Source: Nostoc sp. KVJ3 (lineage in GTDB: Bacteria; Cyanobacteriota; Cyanobacteriia; Cyanobacteriales; Nostocaceae). Taken from it: a stretch of DNA of 64,000 nt. Positions 37,701 through 44,909 of this stretch are shown piece by piece. The position numbers and the translations under genes were made by a program. Position 1 is the stretch's first letter. The number at the start of each line of letters is the position of its first letter. The stretch lies in NCBI RefSeq assembly GCF_026127265.1, contig NZ_WWFG01000002.1, positions 1,054,001-1,118,000 of the forward strand, in the 5' to 3' direction. The notes beneath the pieces are model-generated. The model did no database searches and had not been told where the DNA came from. It saw only the letters and a program-made list of their open reading frames with translations.

Positions 37701-38415
37701 TCGCGTCTATTGGGAAGACGCGATGAATCGCGTCTCTACAATGGGTTTTATACCATTCTAAATATTTGTGGGGCGATTCAAAAAACCCTGGATAGTCGGG
37801 GTGGAGTAATCCGATGTTGGGGGTTTCGACTAGGGGGGGAATGTCGCCGACTTTTAAACCTAAATATTTTTCTGCTAGTGTCCAGAATAATGAAGCGACG
37901 TTTTCGGAACCGCCAGCATTCCAATAACCATAGATAATTAACCAGTTGCGTAAGTCTTGGACTTTTTGCACTGGGACGTATTTCAGTAGTTTGGGGCCGA
38001 TTTTTAAGAAGCTGATGTAACCAGCGAGTTTATCTTCTTCTCGGCCGTTGCTAAATTTGTCGAGGATGAATTTAACTGGTTTGGGCATTCCTTTGGGCTT
38101 ATCGCCAATGGCAAAATCACCCAACTTGGTTAAACTCATCAATTCCAAGGCTGACTCAAAGACTAAGCGGATGGGAATTTGGGAAATGCGATCGCGCAAC
38201 CACACAACTTGGTCATAATCAAATAGGAGGCTACCGAAAAACACATCAGCGTTATCAAGGGCTGCTTCTACCTCAGCCCGTTGACTGGTAAGATTGCGAT
38301 CGCTAAATACCCGAATATCCAACTCAGGACAGCGAGAGTTAGCCAAAAAAGCTGCTTTCCTGTACAATTCAGCGTTGAATGATTCAAACCCAGCAACTAA
38401 GACGATGCGTTTCAT
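34726..38415 (-). CDS. chlH: Magnesium chelatase subunit H (ChlH/BchH type), with a palindrome-encoded insertion
   Basis: 1229 residues. The large porphyrin-binding subunit that, with ChlI and ChlD, inserts magnesium into protoporphyrin IX at the start of chlorophyll synthesis. Diagnostic stretches include 'HGTVEWLPGSPLGNTGYSWS', 'YAANNPSESMLAKRRGYGVL', 'GGPAGSMEGG' and 'AIILYGFPPGYGAVGTAALL'. It is shorter at the N-terminus than the roughly 1330-residue main cyanobacterial ChlH and starts 'MKRIVLVAGFESFNAELYRK', so it may be a second, BchH-like paralogue. CobN was considered, but its N-terminus and length differ. At 37684-37740 a 57-bp palindrome is inserted in frame and encodes 19 residues (about 226-244, 'CRDAIHRVFPIDAMNRVST') between 'YLEWY' and 'GILLYRKH'. 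No chlI or chlD lies nearby. Confidence 0.87.
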   Translation of the reverse strand: MKRIVLVAGFESFNAELYRKAAFLANSRCPELDIRVFSDRNLTSQRAEVEAALDNADVFFGSLLFDYDQVVWLRDRISQIPIRLVFESALELMSLTKLGDFAIGDKPKGMPKPVKFILDKFSNGREEDKLAGYISFLKIGPKLLKYVPVQKVQDLRNWLIIYGYWNAGGSENVASLFWTLAEKYLGLKVGDIPPLVETPNIGLLHPDYPGFFESPHKYLEWYKTHCRDAIHRVFPIDAMNRVSTKPIIGILLYRKHVITKQPYIPQLIRSFEKAGLTPLPIFINGVEGHVAVRDLMTTDYEIQQRQLGNIETPSLSSEAVKVDAIVSTIGFPLVGGPAGSMEGGRQIEVAKRILTAKNVPYIVAAPLLIQDISSWTRQGIGGLQSVVLYALPELDGAIDTVPLGGLVGENIYLVPERVQRLIGRVKSWVALRQKPASERKIAIILYGFPPGYGAVGTAALLNVPRSLLKFLHALKEQGYTVGDLPEDGEELIRWVKEADEIDNTKNIPASVNVRTLEKWLGYLQTSRIEKQWKSLTGTGIKTYGDEFQIGGVQLGNIWIGVQPPLGIQGDPMRLMFERDLTPHPQYVAYYKWLQNEFEADALVHFGMHGTVEWLPGSPLGNTGYSWSDILLGNLPNLYIYAANNPSESMLAKRRGYGVLISHNVPPYGRAGLYKELVALRDLIAEYREDPQKNYVLKEGICKKIVDSGLDADCPFEDAKRLGIAFTAENVRMFSVHAFDDYLVELYGYLQVLENRLFSSGLHTLGEKPSEEELEAYLEAYFGDEPPRRQDRQEEERVIRDLLMQSTDELTNLLRGLNGEYIPPAPGGDLLRDGAGVLPTGRNIHALDPYRMPSPAAYERGREVAQKIIAQHLDEYGKYPETVAVMLWGLDAIKTKGESLGILLELVGAEPVKEGTGRVVRYELKPLAEVGHPRIDVLGNLSGIFRDSFVNIIELLDDLFQRAADADEPDDQNFIRRHALALKAQGVENVSARLFSNPAGDFGSLVNDRVVDGNWESGEELGNTWQSRNVFSYGREDKGQARPEVLNTLLKTSDRIVQEIDSVEYGLTDIQEYYANTGGLKRAAEKQGGKKVTTSFVESFSKDTTPRNLDDLLRMEYRTKLVNPKWAQAMANQGSGGAFEISQRMTALIGWGGTADFTDDWVYDQAADTYALDAEMADKLRKANPEAFRNILGRMLEAHGRGFWEADGDKLDKLRQLYELTDEELEGVTV
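37684..37740. repeat. 57-bp palindrome inside chlH
   Basis: Two 24-bp perfect arms (TGTAGAGACGCGATTCATCG plus CGTC, and the complement) surround a 9-base loop. Each arm itself contains AGACGCGATTCATCGCGTCT, an inner palindrome. 57 is a multiple of three and no stop arises. Relatives are at 9574-9603, 39994-40029, 43539-43562 and 47609-47638, all outside genes. Confidence 0.9.
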
Positions 38416-38991
38416 GCCTGTAAGCTACGAAATATTTCTTTACTTAGATCTTAAACGTGCTTTCAGGCTGATTGTTAAATATCTACCCACAGATTTCGGT
38501 CAATAATTCTTCGGGGTAGTTAAGACTTTACCATCGCCAATGCATCTGGGATATTTTGATTCCAAAACACAAGATTTAGGGCTGAACAAGGCAAGGGGCA
38601 AAATCCCCTTATAAAGGTGGCAAACTTCCGCCACGGTGTATTAAGTACATTTGTCATAGCTTTCTACTTTTACAAAGGGTTATTATCTGAATAATGGAGG
38701 TGATTGAGGCATTGCAATTTATTGCAAAAGTTAATGGGTTATTCCCGATTTTGATAAATTATAATAGTTGTGTTTTTGGTTAAAATCTATTTTAGAATTA
38801 GTTGGTTTGATCCCATAAGATTTGCTGTTCAGGTTCGCAGAAAAACTTATTTTGTTTGCTAGCGTAGTAATGCGGAAGATAATGCGGACATTGCGAACAA
38901 GTACTTCAACAAATTTATCAACAAAACTTTGTCTATATAATTGGAAGAGTTTTGAACTAGTGTAAAAAGTAAGTAAATTGAGGATGAAATC
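38416..38991. other. Divergent intergenic region between chlH and the amidase gene
   Basis: 576 bp, AT-rich, with a GAGGA ribosome site for the amidase just before 38992. No gene; a reverse-strand frame across it overlaps the amidase start and is not protein-like. Confidence 0.5.
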
Positions 38992-39933
38992 ATGAAATTT
39001 GGAATTGATAGCGGTCACAATTGTCCACCAGATACAGGAGCCAGTGGGATTAAATTTGAGGATAATTTAACTCTTGATGTTGGAAATAGAGTTATAGCGA
39101 AGTTAAGAGCTTTAGGCAATGAGGTGGTAGTCTGTAGACCAAGTAGTGCTAGTACAGTCCGTGACTCACTTTCAAAAAGATGTTCTACAGCGAATAGCAG
39201 TAAAGTAGATATTTACGTCTCGATTCATTTTAACTGTTTTAACGCCCAAGCTAATGGCACAGAAGTATATGCCAATAGCGATACAGGGAGAAAAATCGCT
39301 AAACCTGTATTAGATGAAATCATCAAATTGGGATTTTTTAATCGTGGGGTTAAGAGTGGTTCCCACTTGTATGTTCTGAAAAATACAGATATGCCCGCGA
39401 TTCTGGTAGAAGGTTGCTTTGTGGACTCACAAAAAGATATGAATCTTTTTAATCCAGAAGCAATGGCCAATGCGATCGTTAAAGGCTTAACTGGTAAAGT
39501 ATCAAGTGTTCCTGTTAACCCTGTACCAGATGAAGAAGAAAATGTAGATTCCACTATTCTCAGACTGCAAAAATCCTTAAATAGACTCAAAATAACCGAT
39601 AAAAATGGTAAGGCGTTAGTCGAAGATGGCTCCACCGGTGCTAATACCAAATCTGCCGTAGAAAAGTTTCAGACTATTGTCGGAACTCAGCCGACTGGAG
39701 TTGCTGATGAAACTACATGGAATGCCATAAATCTAATTTTGGCAAAACGAATTATCAGACCAAACCATGCTGGTGGTGCGGTTGTGAGATACTTGCAATA
39801 CCGTTTAGGTGTTGATAATGATGGTGTCTATGGGCCACAAACAGAGGTTGTAATTAAGAACTTTCAAAAGCAAAATAGTTTAGATGCCGATGGTATTCTC
39901 GGGCCTATTAGCTGGCAGAAATTAATTGGTTAG
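38992..39933 (+). CDS. N-acetylmuramoyl-L-alanine amidase (Amidase_3) with two peptidoglycan-binding domains
   Basis: 313 residues. Residues 1-168 are Amidase_3: zinc ligands H9, E23 and H79 ('MKFGIDSGHN', 'VSIHFNC') and catalytic Glu in 'AILVEGCFVDS' near 140. It cuts the MurNAc-L-Ala bond. Residues about 183-245 and 255-312 are two PG_binding_1 units ('ILRLQKSLNRLKITD', 'VVRYLQYRLGVDNDGVYGPQ'). No signal peptide is evident, so release may need lysis or another export route, as in phage-type lysins; cell-cell communication amidases such as AmiC are exported and larger. Ribosome site GAGGA is good. Confidence 0.9.
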   Translation: MKFGIDSGHNCPPDTGASGIKFEDNLTLDVGNRVIAKLRALGNEVVVCRPSSASTVRDSLSKRCSTANSSKVDIYVSIHFNCFNAQANGTEVYANSDTGRKIAKPVLDEIIKLGFFNRGVKSGSHLYVLKNTDMPAILVEGCFVDSQKDMNLFNPEAMANAIVKGLTGKVSSVPVNPVPDEEENVDSTILRLQKSLNRLKITDKNGKALVEDGSTGANTKSAVEKFQTIVGTQPTGVADETTWNAINLILAKRIIRPNHAGGAVVRYLQYRLGVDNDGVYGPQTEVVIKNFQKQNSLDADGILGPISWQKLIG

Positions 39934-39952
39934 ATTGAGGAGTAGACATTGT

Positions 39953-39990
39953 TCGTAGTTGGCGCTTTCCAAAGACAGCGCCAACTACGA
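39953..39990. terminator. Hairpin after the amidase gene
   Basis: TCGTAGTTGGCGCT (39953-39966) pairs perfectly with AGCGCCAACTACGA (39977-39990). It starts 20 bases after the stop. A second hairpin of the GAGACGCG family follows at 39994-40029. Confidence 0.6.
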
Positions 39991-40065
39991 GGTTGTAGAG
40001 ACGCGTTAGCGTATCGTGTCTCTACAGGGTTGTGAAAGTTGCAAACTTGATAATTAAAATAAATA

Positions 40066-40188
40066 ACCAGAGCGGAGGAAGTCACCTATACTGCTGACAA
40101 GAATATATTCAACTTAACCAAGTTTACGTTTGATAACTATCAATCGCACTTAGTAATAAGTAATTTCCTATCGCTCTGGTGCTTTTTT
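40066..40188 (+). ncRNA. Candidate structured RNA with closing stem and T-run
   Basis: ACCAGAGCG-g-AGGAA (40066-40080) pairs with TTCCT-at-CGCTCTGGT (40165-40180), a 14-bp stem closing an 85-nt loop, followed by GCTTTTTT (40181-40188). The layout suits a small RNA ending in a terminator-like tail, but an inverted-repeat element is an alternative. No promoter was recognised. Confidence 0.3.
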
Positions 40189-40392
40189 GGCGGTGAAGTT
40201 TCGCCAAAAGTATAAAAGTAAAGGGCTTTTCAAGCGTATAACAATTGTTACTACTTTGTTGTATAAGTAAACACAAATTTTCTGGATTTAAAATTTACTC
40301 AGTTTAATTTTTAGAAGTTCAATTAACAAATCAGAGATTTTAGTAGATTGAATTGAAATCGGGTTTAAACTCGATCTCAATTCCTGCTTTCA

Positions 40393-40548
40393 TTAGCCTT
40401 CAGCACTTTCGGCACGAATAGGAATTACAATTCCTTCGCGCACCAGTGCATCTGTAAAAATCTTCCGAAGAACGCGCTGAATCTGAAGATGTTTTCCTGG
40501 CTTCACCTTTGTCAATGTCCGTAGTAACAAGTTAGACTCTCCAAGACT
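40393..40548 (-). pseudogene. Fragment of an MscS-type mechanosensitive channel C-terminus
   Basis: The reverse strand reads 'SLGESNLLLRTLTKVKPGKH' then 'LQIQRVLRKIFTDALVREGI' and 'VIPIRAESAEG' to a stop. This resembles the cytoplasmic alpha/beta C-terminal domain of MscS-like proteins ('...KPGKH...VLRKIF..AL...GI.IP'). A stop lies directly upstream in frame and no membrane part exists, so only a gene scrap remains. Confidence 0.5.
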
Positions 40549-40602
40549 TTAAAACTGTCATAAATTCTGTCACTCTCAAAAACACATATCACCCCATAAA
40601 AA

Positions 40603-40640
40603 AATACCCCAGGAAAGCAATAATGCAATCTTGGGGTATT
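40603..40640. terminator. AATACCCCA hairpin
   Basis: AATACCCCA (40603-40611) pairs with TGGGGTATT (40632-40640) across a 20-base loop, with A/T runs on both sides. Confidence 0.4.
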
Positions 40641-40699
40641 AGTATGTAAGGTAACTCCTATTGAGGAATATAGTTACAAGTCATAAAACTGCCAAATAA

Positions 40700-40727
40700 A
40701 AAGTGTCACCAATAAAGACGACACTTT
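40700..40727 (-). terminator. Terminator-like hairpin after the 114-residue gene
   Basis: AAAGTGTC and GACACTTT form an 8-bp stem with a 12-base loop, 57 bases beyond the stop of the gene at 40784-41128. On the reverse strand it is followed by TTTATTT. Confidence 0.5.
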
Positions 40728-40783
40728 AAGCAACACTAAATATACGACTAAAACATAGCATTTTACAAAAAGAGTGTTAGGGA

Positions 40784-41128
40784 CTAGATATAAGTAGGCA
40801 CAGACCTACAGCCGTTATTTACTGCGGTTACAATACTCATTTTATAAACAGAAGTGAAAAATTGAATGTTATTAGTGGCATCAGTTTGTACCGTACCTGT
40901 TACTGGTAAAGAGTAACTATCCAAAGCATTTCCTTTCTTTAAGCTATCGCCGTTAGCTTTATTCGCTTCAATTTGTGCAACAGCACAGGCTTGCATAAAT
41001 ATAGACAAAAACTCACACAATTTTATCCCTATCGGTAATGAAGGCATTGAAGCTATGTATGCTTTGACTTCGGAGTTAGTACATTTATCGTGAACTTGAA
41101 CAAGTGTTAAATCTGGGGTAGCAGCCAT
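40784..41128 (-). CDS. Hypothetical protein, 114 residues
   Basis: The frame starts 'MAATPDLTLVQVHDKCTNSE' with AGGAA 8 bases upstream. It is helical, with four cysteines, no signal peptide and no membrane segment; the C-terminal half is polar ('TGTVQTDATNNIQFFTSVYK'). The layout of short upstream helices and a C-terminal Cys does not match a family I know. It is transcribed alone, with a hairpin after it and a 263-bp inverted-repeat element before it. Confidence 0.55.
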   Translation of the reverse strand: MAATPDLTLVQVHDKCTNSEVKAYIASMPSLPIGIKLCEFLSIFMQACAVAQIEANKANGDSLKKGNALDSYSLPVTGTVQTDATNNIQFFTSVYKMSIVTAVNNGCRSVPTYI

Positions 41129-41343
41129 TCTATTTTCCTATTGCAGTAAACAAATCAGATAGAACCTACCCATCAATATTTACAATCACATCACACAGCA
41201 ATATTTCATTACATCGACCTCAGTATGTTGCTAAACTGCTGTCACAATCACCAAAGGATGAACAAACAAACACATACGCTTTCCCTTGTTGACACGTCAT
41301 CTCTCAACACGCTCATCGATAGGGAAAGTAAATTACAAGAGGT

Positions 41344-41606
41344 GCAGTAGACTTGCATCCAATGCAGTGTAGCGATAGTTCATGTATTCGACTTGTCATA
41401 TTTCATCAAATAACCTTCACTAAACACTGTTGTAGCAACAGCACAATGTTACTAGATTCACACAAATTCCCATCGTGTACTGAAGTTAAGGATATAGTAC
41501 TTCGTCCTTGACTATCTTTTATTCGTGCTGTCAACTGTATGACTAACAAGCATTGTAGCTGCTACTGATACCTGCATCAGTTTAGTACTGGATGCAAGTC
41601 TACTGC
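41344..41606. repeat. 263-bp element with 18-bp perfect inverted ends
   Basis: GCAGTAGACTTGCATCCA (41344-41361) is complementary over all 18 bases to 41589-41606. No open frame lies between, and no target duplication is evident. It sits between the hypothetical gene and tRNA-Phe. Confidence 0.6.
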
Positions 41607-41648
41607 GAGTGGATGCGTTATGCCAGAAGCGTTTTTAGCTGTATTCGA

Positions 41649-41721
<73 letters not shown>

Positions 41722-41796
41722 TGGGGCTTTTGTGAGCCACGATTAATAAATGTAGCAAACATCCCAGAATATAGCAAGCCCTTGGAGAAAAAATAT

Positions 41797-42669
41797 TTAT
41801 GCAGCTTTCAAATTCAATTTAAACCAGATGAAAACGGCTACAAATAGCAGAAATTGGACAAGAACAATACTTGGGCCAGAAGCAAAGTTGAAAATACCTG
41901 AGACAATGATGCCAGCAATGCTGCTAATGGAACCAACTATCACCGATATGACTAGAAAACGGCTAAAGTGGTGACTCATCAGTTTGGCAGTGGAGGCGGG
42001 AATAACCAAAAAGGCGTTCACAAGTAAAACACCGACGGCTTTAATTGCTACAGCAACGGCGAGGGAAAGCAAGACCACAAACATATAGCGGTATAATTGG
42101 ACGGGAATGCCTTGAACTTGGGCTACATCAGGGTTCAGGGTTAACAAAATTTGCTGCCGCAGGGTTGATAGTAAAAATATGCTACCTCCCACAAGTACTA
42201 GCAGCGTCAAAATCAAATCTGTGGTATCGATCGCTAGAATATCGCCGAACAGCACCGCCATCAAGTTGCCACGATATCCTTTAATCAGGCTTGTGAGAAT
42301 CACACCGATCGCTAATGCCCCGGATAGCACTATACTAAGGACGCTATCGCTACCTAAATCGGTTTTGTCGATGAAGTAGAGAACAATCACCCCGAAAACT
42401 AAGGTAAAAGGTAACAGCATCCAAGTAGGATTTATTTGTAGAAGCACACCTAACGCCACACCTACTAAGGCTGCATGACCAACGGCGTGGCTAAAAAAGG
42501 ACAACTGACGCAAGGTGACAAAACTACCCAACATCCCGCCAAGTATCCCCATTAACACAGCACCGACGATCGCCCGCTGCATAAACGGGAATTCTAATAA
42601 CTTTATCAAATCATTACTACTGGCGATCGCCAGCCTTGCTATCTGACAATCATTGAAAAAATAATCCAT
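41797..42669 (-). CDS. znuB: Zinc ABC transporter, membrane permease
   Basis: 290 residues, eight to nine membrane helices, ABC-3 family ('VGAVLMGILGGMLGSFVTLR', 'FFSHAVGHAALVGVALGVLL'). It forms the channel of the high-affinity zinc or manganese importer with ZnuC and ZnuA. It lies 38 bp after znuC on the same strand, the last gene of the znuA-znuC-znuB unit. Manganese transporters of the same family (MntABC) look alike; the Zur-like sites upstream favour zinc. Confidence 0.9.
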   Translation of the reverse strand: MDYFFNDCQIARLAIASSNDLIKLLEFPFMQRAIVGAVLMGILGGMLGSFVTLRQLSFFSHAVGHAALVGVALGVLLQINPTWMLLPFTLVFGVIVLYFIDKTDLGSDSVLSIVLSGALAIGVILTSLIKGYRGNLMAVLFGDILAIDTTDLILTLLVLVGGSIFLLSTLRQQILLTLNPDVAQVQGIPVQLYRYMFVVLLSLAVAVAIKAVGVLLVNAFLVIPASTAKLMSHHFSRFLVISVIVGSISSIAGIIVSGIFNFASGPSIVLVQFLLFVAVFIWFKLNLKAA

Positions 42670-42707
42670 ATTTATTCTGTGAGTTGAATTACGAATTACG
42701 AATTATT

Positions 42708-43484
42708 TTAATGTTGGTGCTGATAGCGGCTGAAACCTGGGCCGTATGTTGCTAATAGGTTTTGTGGTGAAAGGGCAATTTCTGGTTTACCAGTACAAAC
42801 AATACTTTGGTTAAGACAAAGCACGCGATCGCAATGGCGATTTACCATATCAATATCATGAGAAACTTGCAATACCGTCCACCCCTCCTCTCGCTTTAAT
42901 TCATTTAGCAAAGCGTAAAAATCTGCTGAACCTTGCACATCAACACCAGCAAAGGCTTCATCGAGTACCAAAAGTTTCCGAGGCATTACTAAACAATAAG
43001 CCAACAACACCCGTTTGAGTTGACCACCGCTAAGAGTACCAATAGCTTGATGCTGTAGATGATAAGCATCAGTTCGTCGTAAAGCTTCTACTACTGCTAC
43101 CGATTTTTCTCTGTCTTTTCTCCACAGCTTAGAAAAAAATAAATCTCCTTTTTTCCCTTCTTTAGTCCATCCCAATCCCACTAATTCGCTGACAGAAATA
43201 GGAAAGCTGCGGTCAAAGATGAAATTTTGCGGCATATAGCCCAACAGGTGTCGTAAACGCCCCAGCCTTGCAATTGGGCGACCTAATATTTCAATCGTAC
43301 CATTACTTCGAGGTATCAAATCTAAAATCGCCTTTACCAGTGTACTTTTACCAGCACCATTGGGGCCGACGATGGCTGTATCTGTTCCTGGCAACAATTC
43401 AAAGGAAACATCTCGAACAGCTAGATAGCTGCCTTGATACACAGTTAATCCTTCTACCTTCAAAATAGCAATGTCTTGATTCAT
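42708..43484 (-). CDS. znuC: Zinc ABC transporter, ATP-binding protein
   Basis: 258 residues with Walker A 'GPNGAGKSTLVKAI', Q-loop 'YMPQNFIF', signature 'LSGGQLKRVLLA', Walker B 'LLVLDEAFAGVD' and switch His in 'VSHDIDMV'. A complete ABC ATPase. It lies between znuA (80-bp gap) and znuB on the same strand. Confidence 0.93.
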   Translation of the reverse strand: MNQDIAILKVEGLTVYQGSYLAVRDVSFELLPGTDTAIVGPNGAGKSTLVKAILDLIPRSNGTIEILGRPIARLGRLRHLLGYMPQNFIFDRSFPISVSELVGLGWTKEGKKGDLFFSKLWRKDREKSVAVVEALRRTDAYHLQHQAIGTLSGGQLKRVLLAYCLVMPRKLLVLDEAFAGVDVQGSADFYALLNELKREEGWTVLQVSHDIDMVNRHCDRVLCLNQSIVCTGKPEIALSPQNLLATYGPGFSRYQHQH

Positions 43485-43564
43485 TATTGATTAATTTTAA
43501 AAAACTGATGGTTTATAAATTAGATTTACAACTCTTGTACGGACGCGATTCATCGCGTCTGTAC

Positions 43565-44578
43565 TCATTTACATGAGGTTTCCAGAATTTGTAAGTTAGC
43601 TTTCATTGCCTGGAAATAATGCTGCGGATCTGTTTCACCAGTTTCCAGAGAATCCAGAGGACGTAAAGTTAACTTCAAGTCTTTGGAGAGGCTAACTAGC
43701 AATTTATTATCTACTCCTGGTTCACTAAATAAAGCTTTAACTTTGTACTTTTTCACAGCATTAACTGCATTTTGCACATCCGTTGGTGAAAGTTGATCTT
43801 CGGGAATTTGCACCACAGCAACTTGTTTGAGGTTATAGCGTTTTGCTAAATATGGAAATGCATCATGAAAGGTAATAAAGGTGCAACTAGGAGTTTTTTG
43901 TAAAGTCTGCTGAAATTCATTATTTAAACCTTCTAATTCTTTAATATAAGCCCCAGCATTGGCTTCATAAGTAGCTTTATTTCCTGGGTTGGCAGCAATT
44001 AAACCATCCCGAATGTTAGTTACCTCTTGTTTTGCCAAAACTGGATCTAACCAAACATGAGGATTACCTTGGGTGTGTTCTTTGTCTTCATCATTTTTCG
44101 CTGTTTTCACAACGGGCGAAATTTCATTTAAGGGTTTAATACCTTTACTTGCATCAATTTCAACTAATTTGGAATTTTGGGCATTTTTGACAGTATTTTC
44201 CAGAAATCCCTCCAAACCTAAACCATTTTTAACTAACACATTCGCAGTTGCGATCGCTTTGACGTTTTCTGGTGTCGCTTGGTACTCATGTACCTCCGTA
44301 CCCGGTGGTACTAAAATTTCCACATCTGCTACATTCCCCGCTACTGCCTTAGTAAACAAATATATCGGCAAAAATGTTGTCACTACTTTAGTTTTTCCCG
44401 ACTGCGCTACTGGGGTGGATGTAATACCCTGTGCTGGTGGCGACTCCTCAGAAGTTCCTCCCTGATTCGGATTCGATTGGCTACAGCCAGTAGTCATTGA
44501 TAACATTAACAGAGCAATTATCGACAAGATGCCGCTTCTTTGTCTACCTGTTCTAAGTCCTGTGTAATTCCCCATCAC
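43565..44578 (-). CDS. znuA: Zinc ABC transporter, substrate-binding lipoprotein
   Basis: 337 residues. Lipoprotein signal ('ILSIIALLMLSMTTGC', lipid on Cys near 32). ZnuA/TroA fold with metal-ligand His in 'PGTEVHEYQATPENV', 'GNPHVWLDPVLAKQE', 'TFITFHDAFPYLAKRY' and an acidic ligand in 'ALFSEPGVDNKL'. The usual His-rich loop is short and acidic ('KNDEDKEHTQGNPH'). It captures Zn in the periplasm for ZnuBC. First gene of the operon; a Zur-like box lies about 80 bp upstream. Confidence 0.92.
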   Translation of the reverse strand: MMGNYTGLRTGRQRSGILSIIALLMLSMTTGCSQSNPNQGGTSEESPPAQGITSTPVAQSGKTKVVTTFLPIYLFTKAVAGNVADVEILVPPGTEVHEYQATPENVKAIATANVLVKNGLGLEGFLENTVKNAQNSKLVEIDASKGIKPLNEISPVVKTAKNDEDKEHTQGNPHVWLDPVLAKQEVTNIRDGLIAANPGNKATYEANAGAYIKELEGLNNEFQQTLQKTPSCTFITFHDAFPYLAKRYNLKQVAVVQIPEDQLSPTDVQNAVNAVKKYKVKALFSEPGVDNKLLVSLSKDLKLTLRPLDSLETGETDPQHYFQAMKANLQILETSCK

Positions 44579-44658
44579 GGTGTTTTCTCCTCAAAATAGA
44601 TACTATTCTGCCTCTGTCACAATTCCTGTTGACAATGAGAACTATTCTAAATTTAATA

Positions 44659-44673
44659 CTATAATAATTCTCA
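44659..44673. promoter_or_regulatory. Candidate Zur box for znuA
   Basis: On the reverse strand TGAGAATTATTATAG matches 11 of 14 informative positions of the 7-1-7 cyanobacterial Zur pattern TGATAAT-N-ATTATCA. It lies 81 bp upstream of the znuA ATG. Confidence 0.5.
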
Positions 44674-44834
44674 TTCTCATTCAAGACACATAATTTCATC
44701 CTGAGTTTCCTGTGTAATGAGTAACAAGCAAACTTTTTCAAGTGATGCAGCCTTCTGTAATTTAGTTTTCCCGGAATAATTAGGATTTCTTGACTTTTTT
44801 TGTGAAAAAAATTGCTTGCTTCTGATAAAATTAC

Positions 44835-44849
44835 TGAGAAGAATTCTCA
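44835..44849. promoter_or_regulatory. Candidate Zur/Fur box for the porin gene
   Basis: TGAGAAGAATTCTCA is a 7-1-7 inverted repeat with one mismatch and matches the TGATAAT-N-ATTATCA pattern in most positions. It lies 60 bp before the porin ATG. Confidence 0.5.
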
Positions 44850-44909
44850 TAAACACGCCTTTAAAAAGCGCTGTTTGGGTGTGAATTATCAATAAGTGTG
44901 AGGAGAAAA

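Noticed and set aside
34726..38415. CobN (cobaltochelatase) as an alternative identity for the large chelatase
   Set aside because: N-terminus, length and the 'MHGTVEWLPGSPLGNTGYSW' region fit ChlH/BchH better.
38731..39018. 95-residue reverse frame overlapping the amidase start
   Set aside because: AT-rich intergenic translation without ribosome site.
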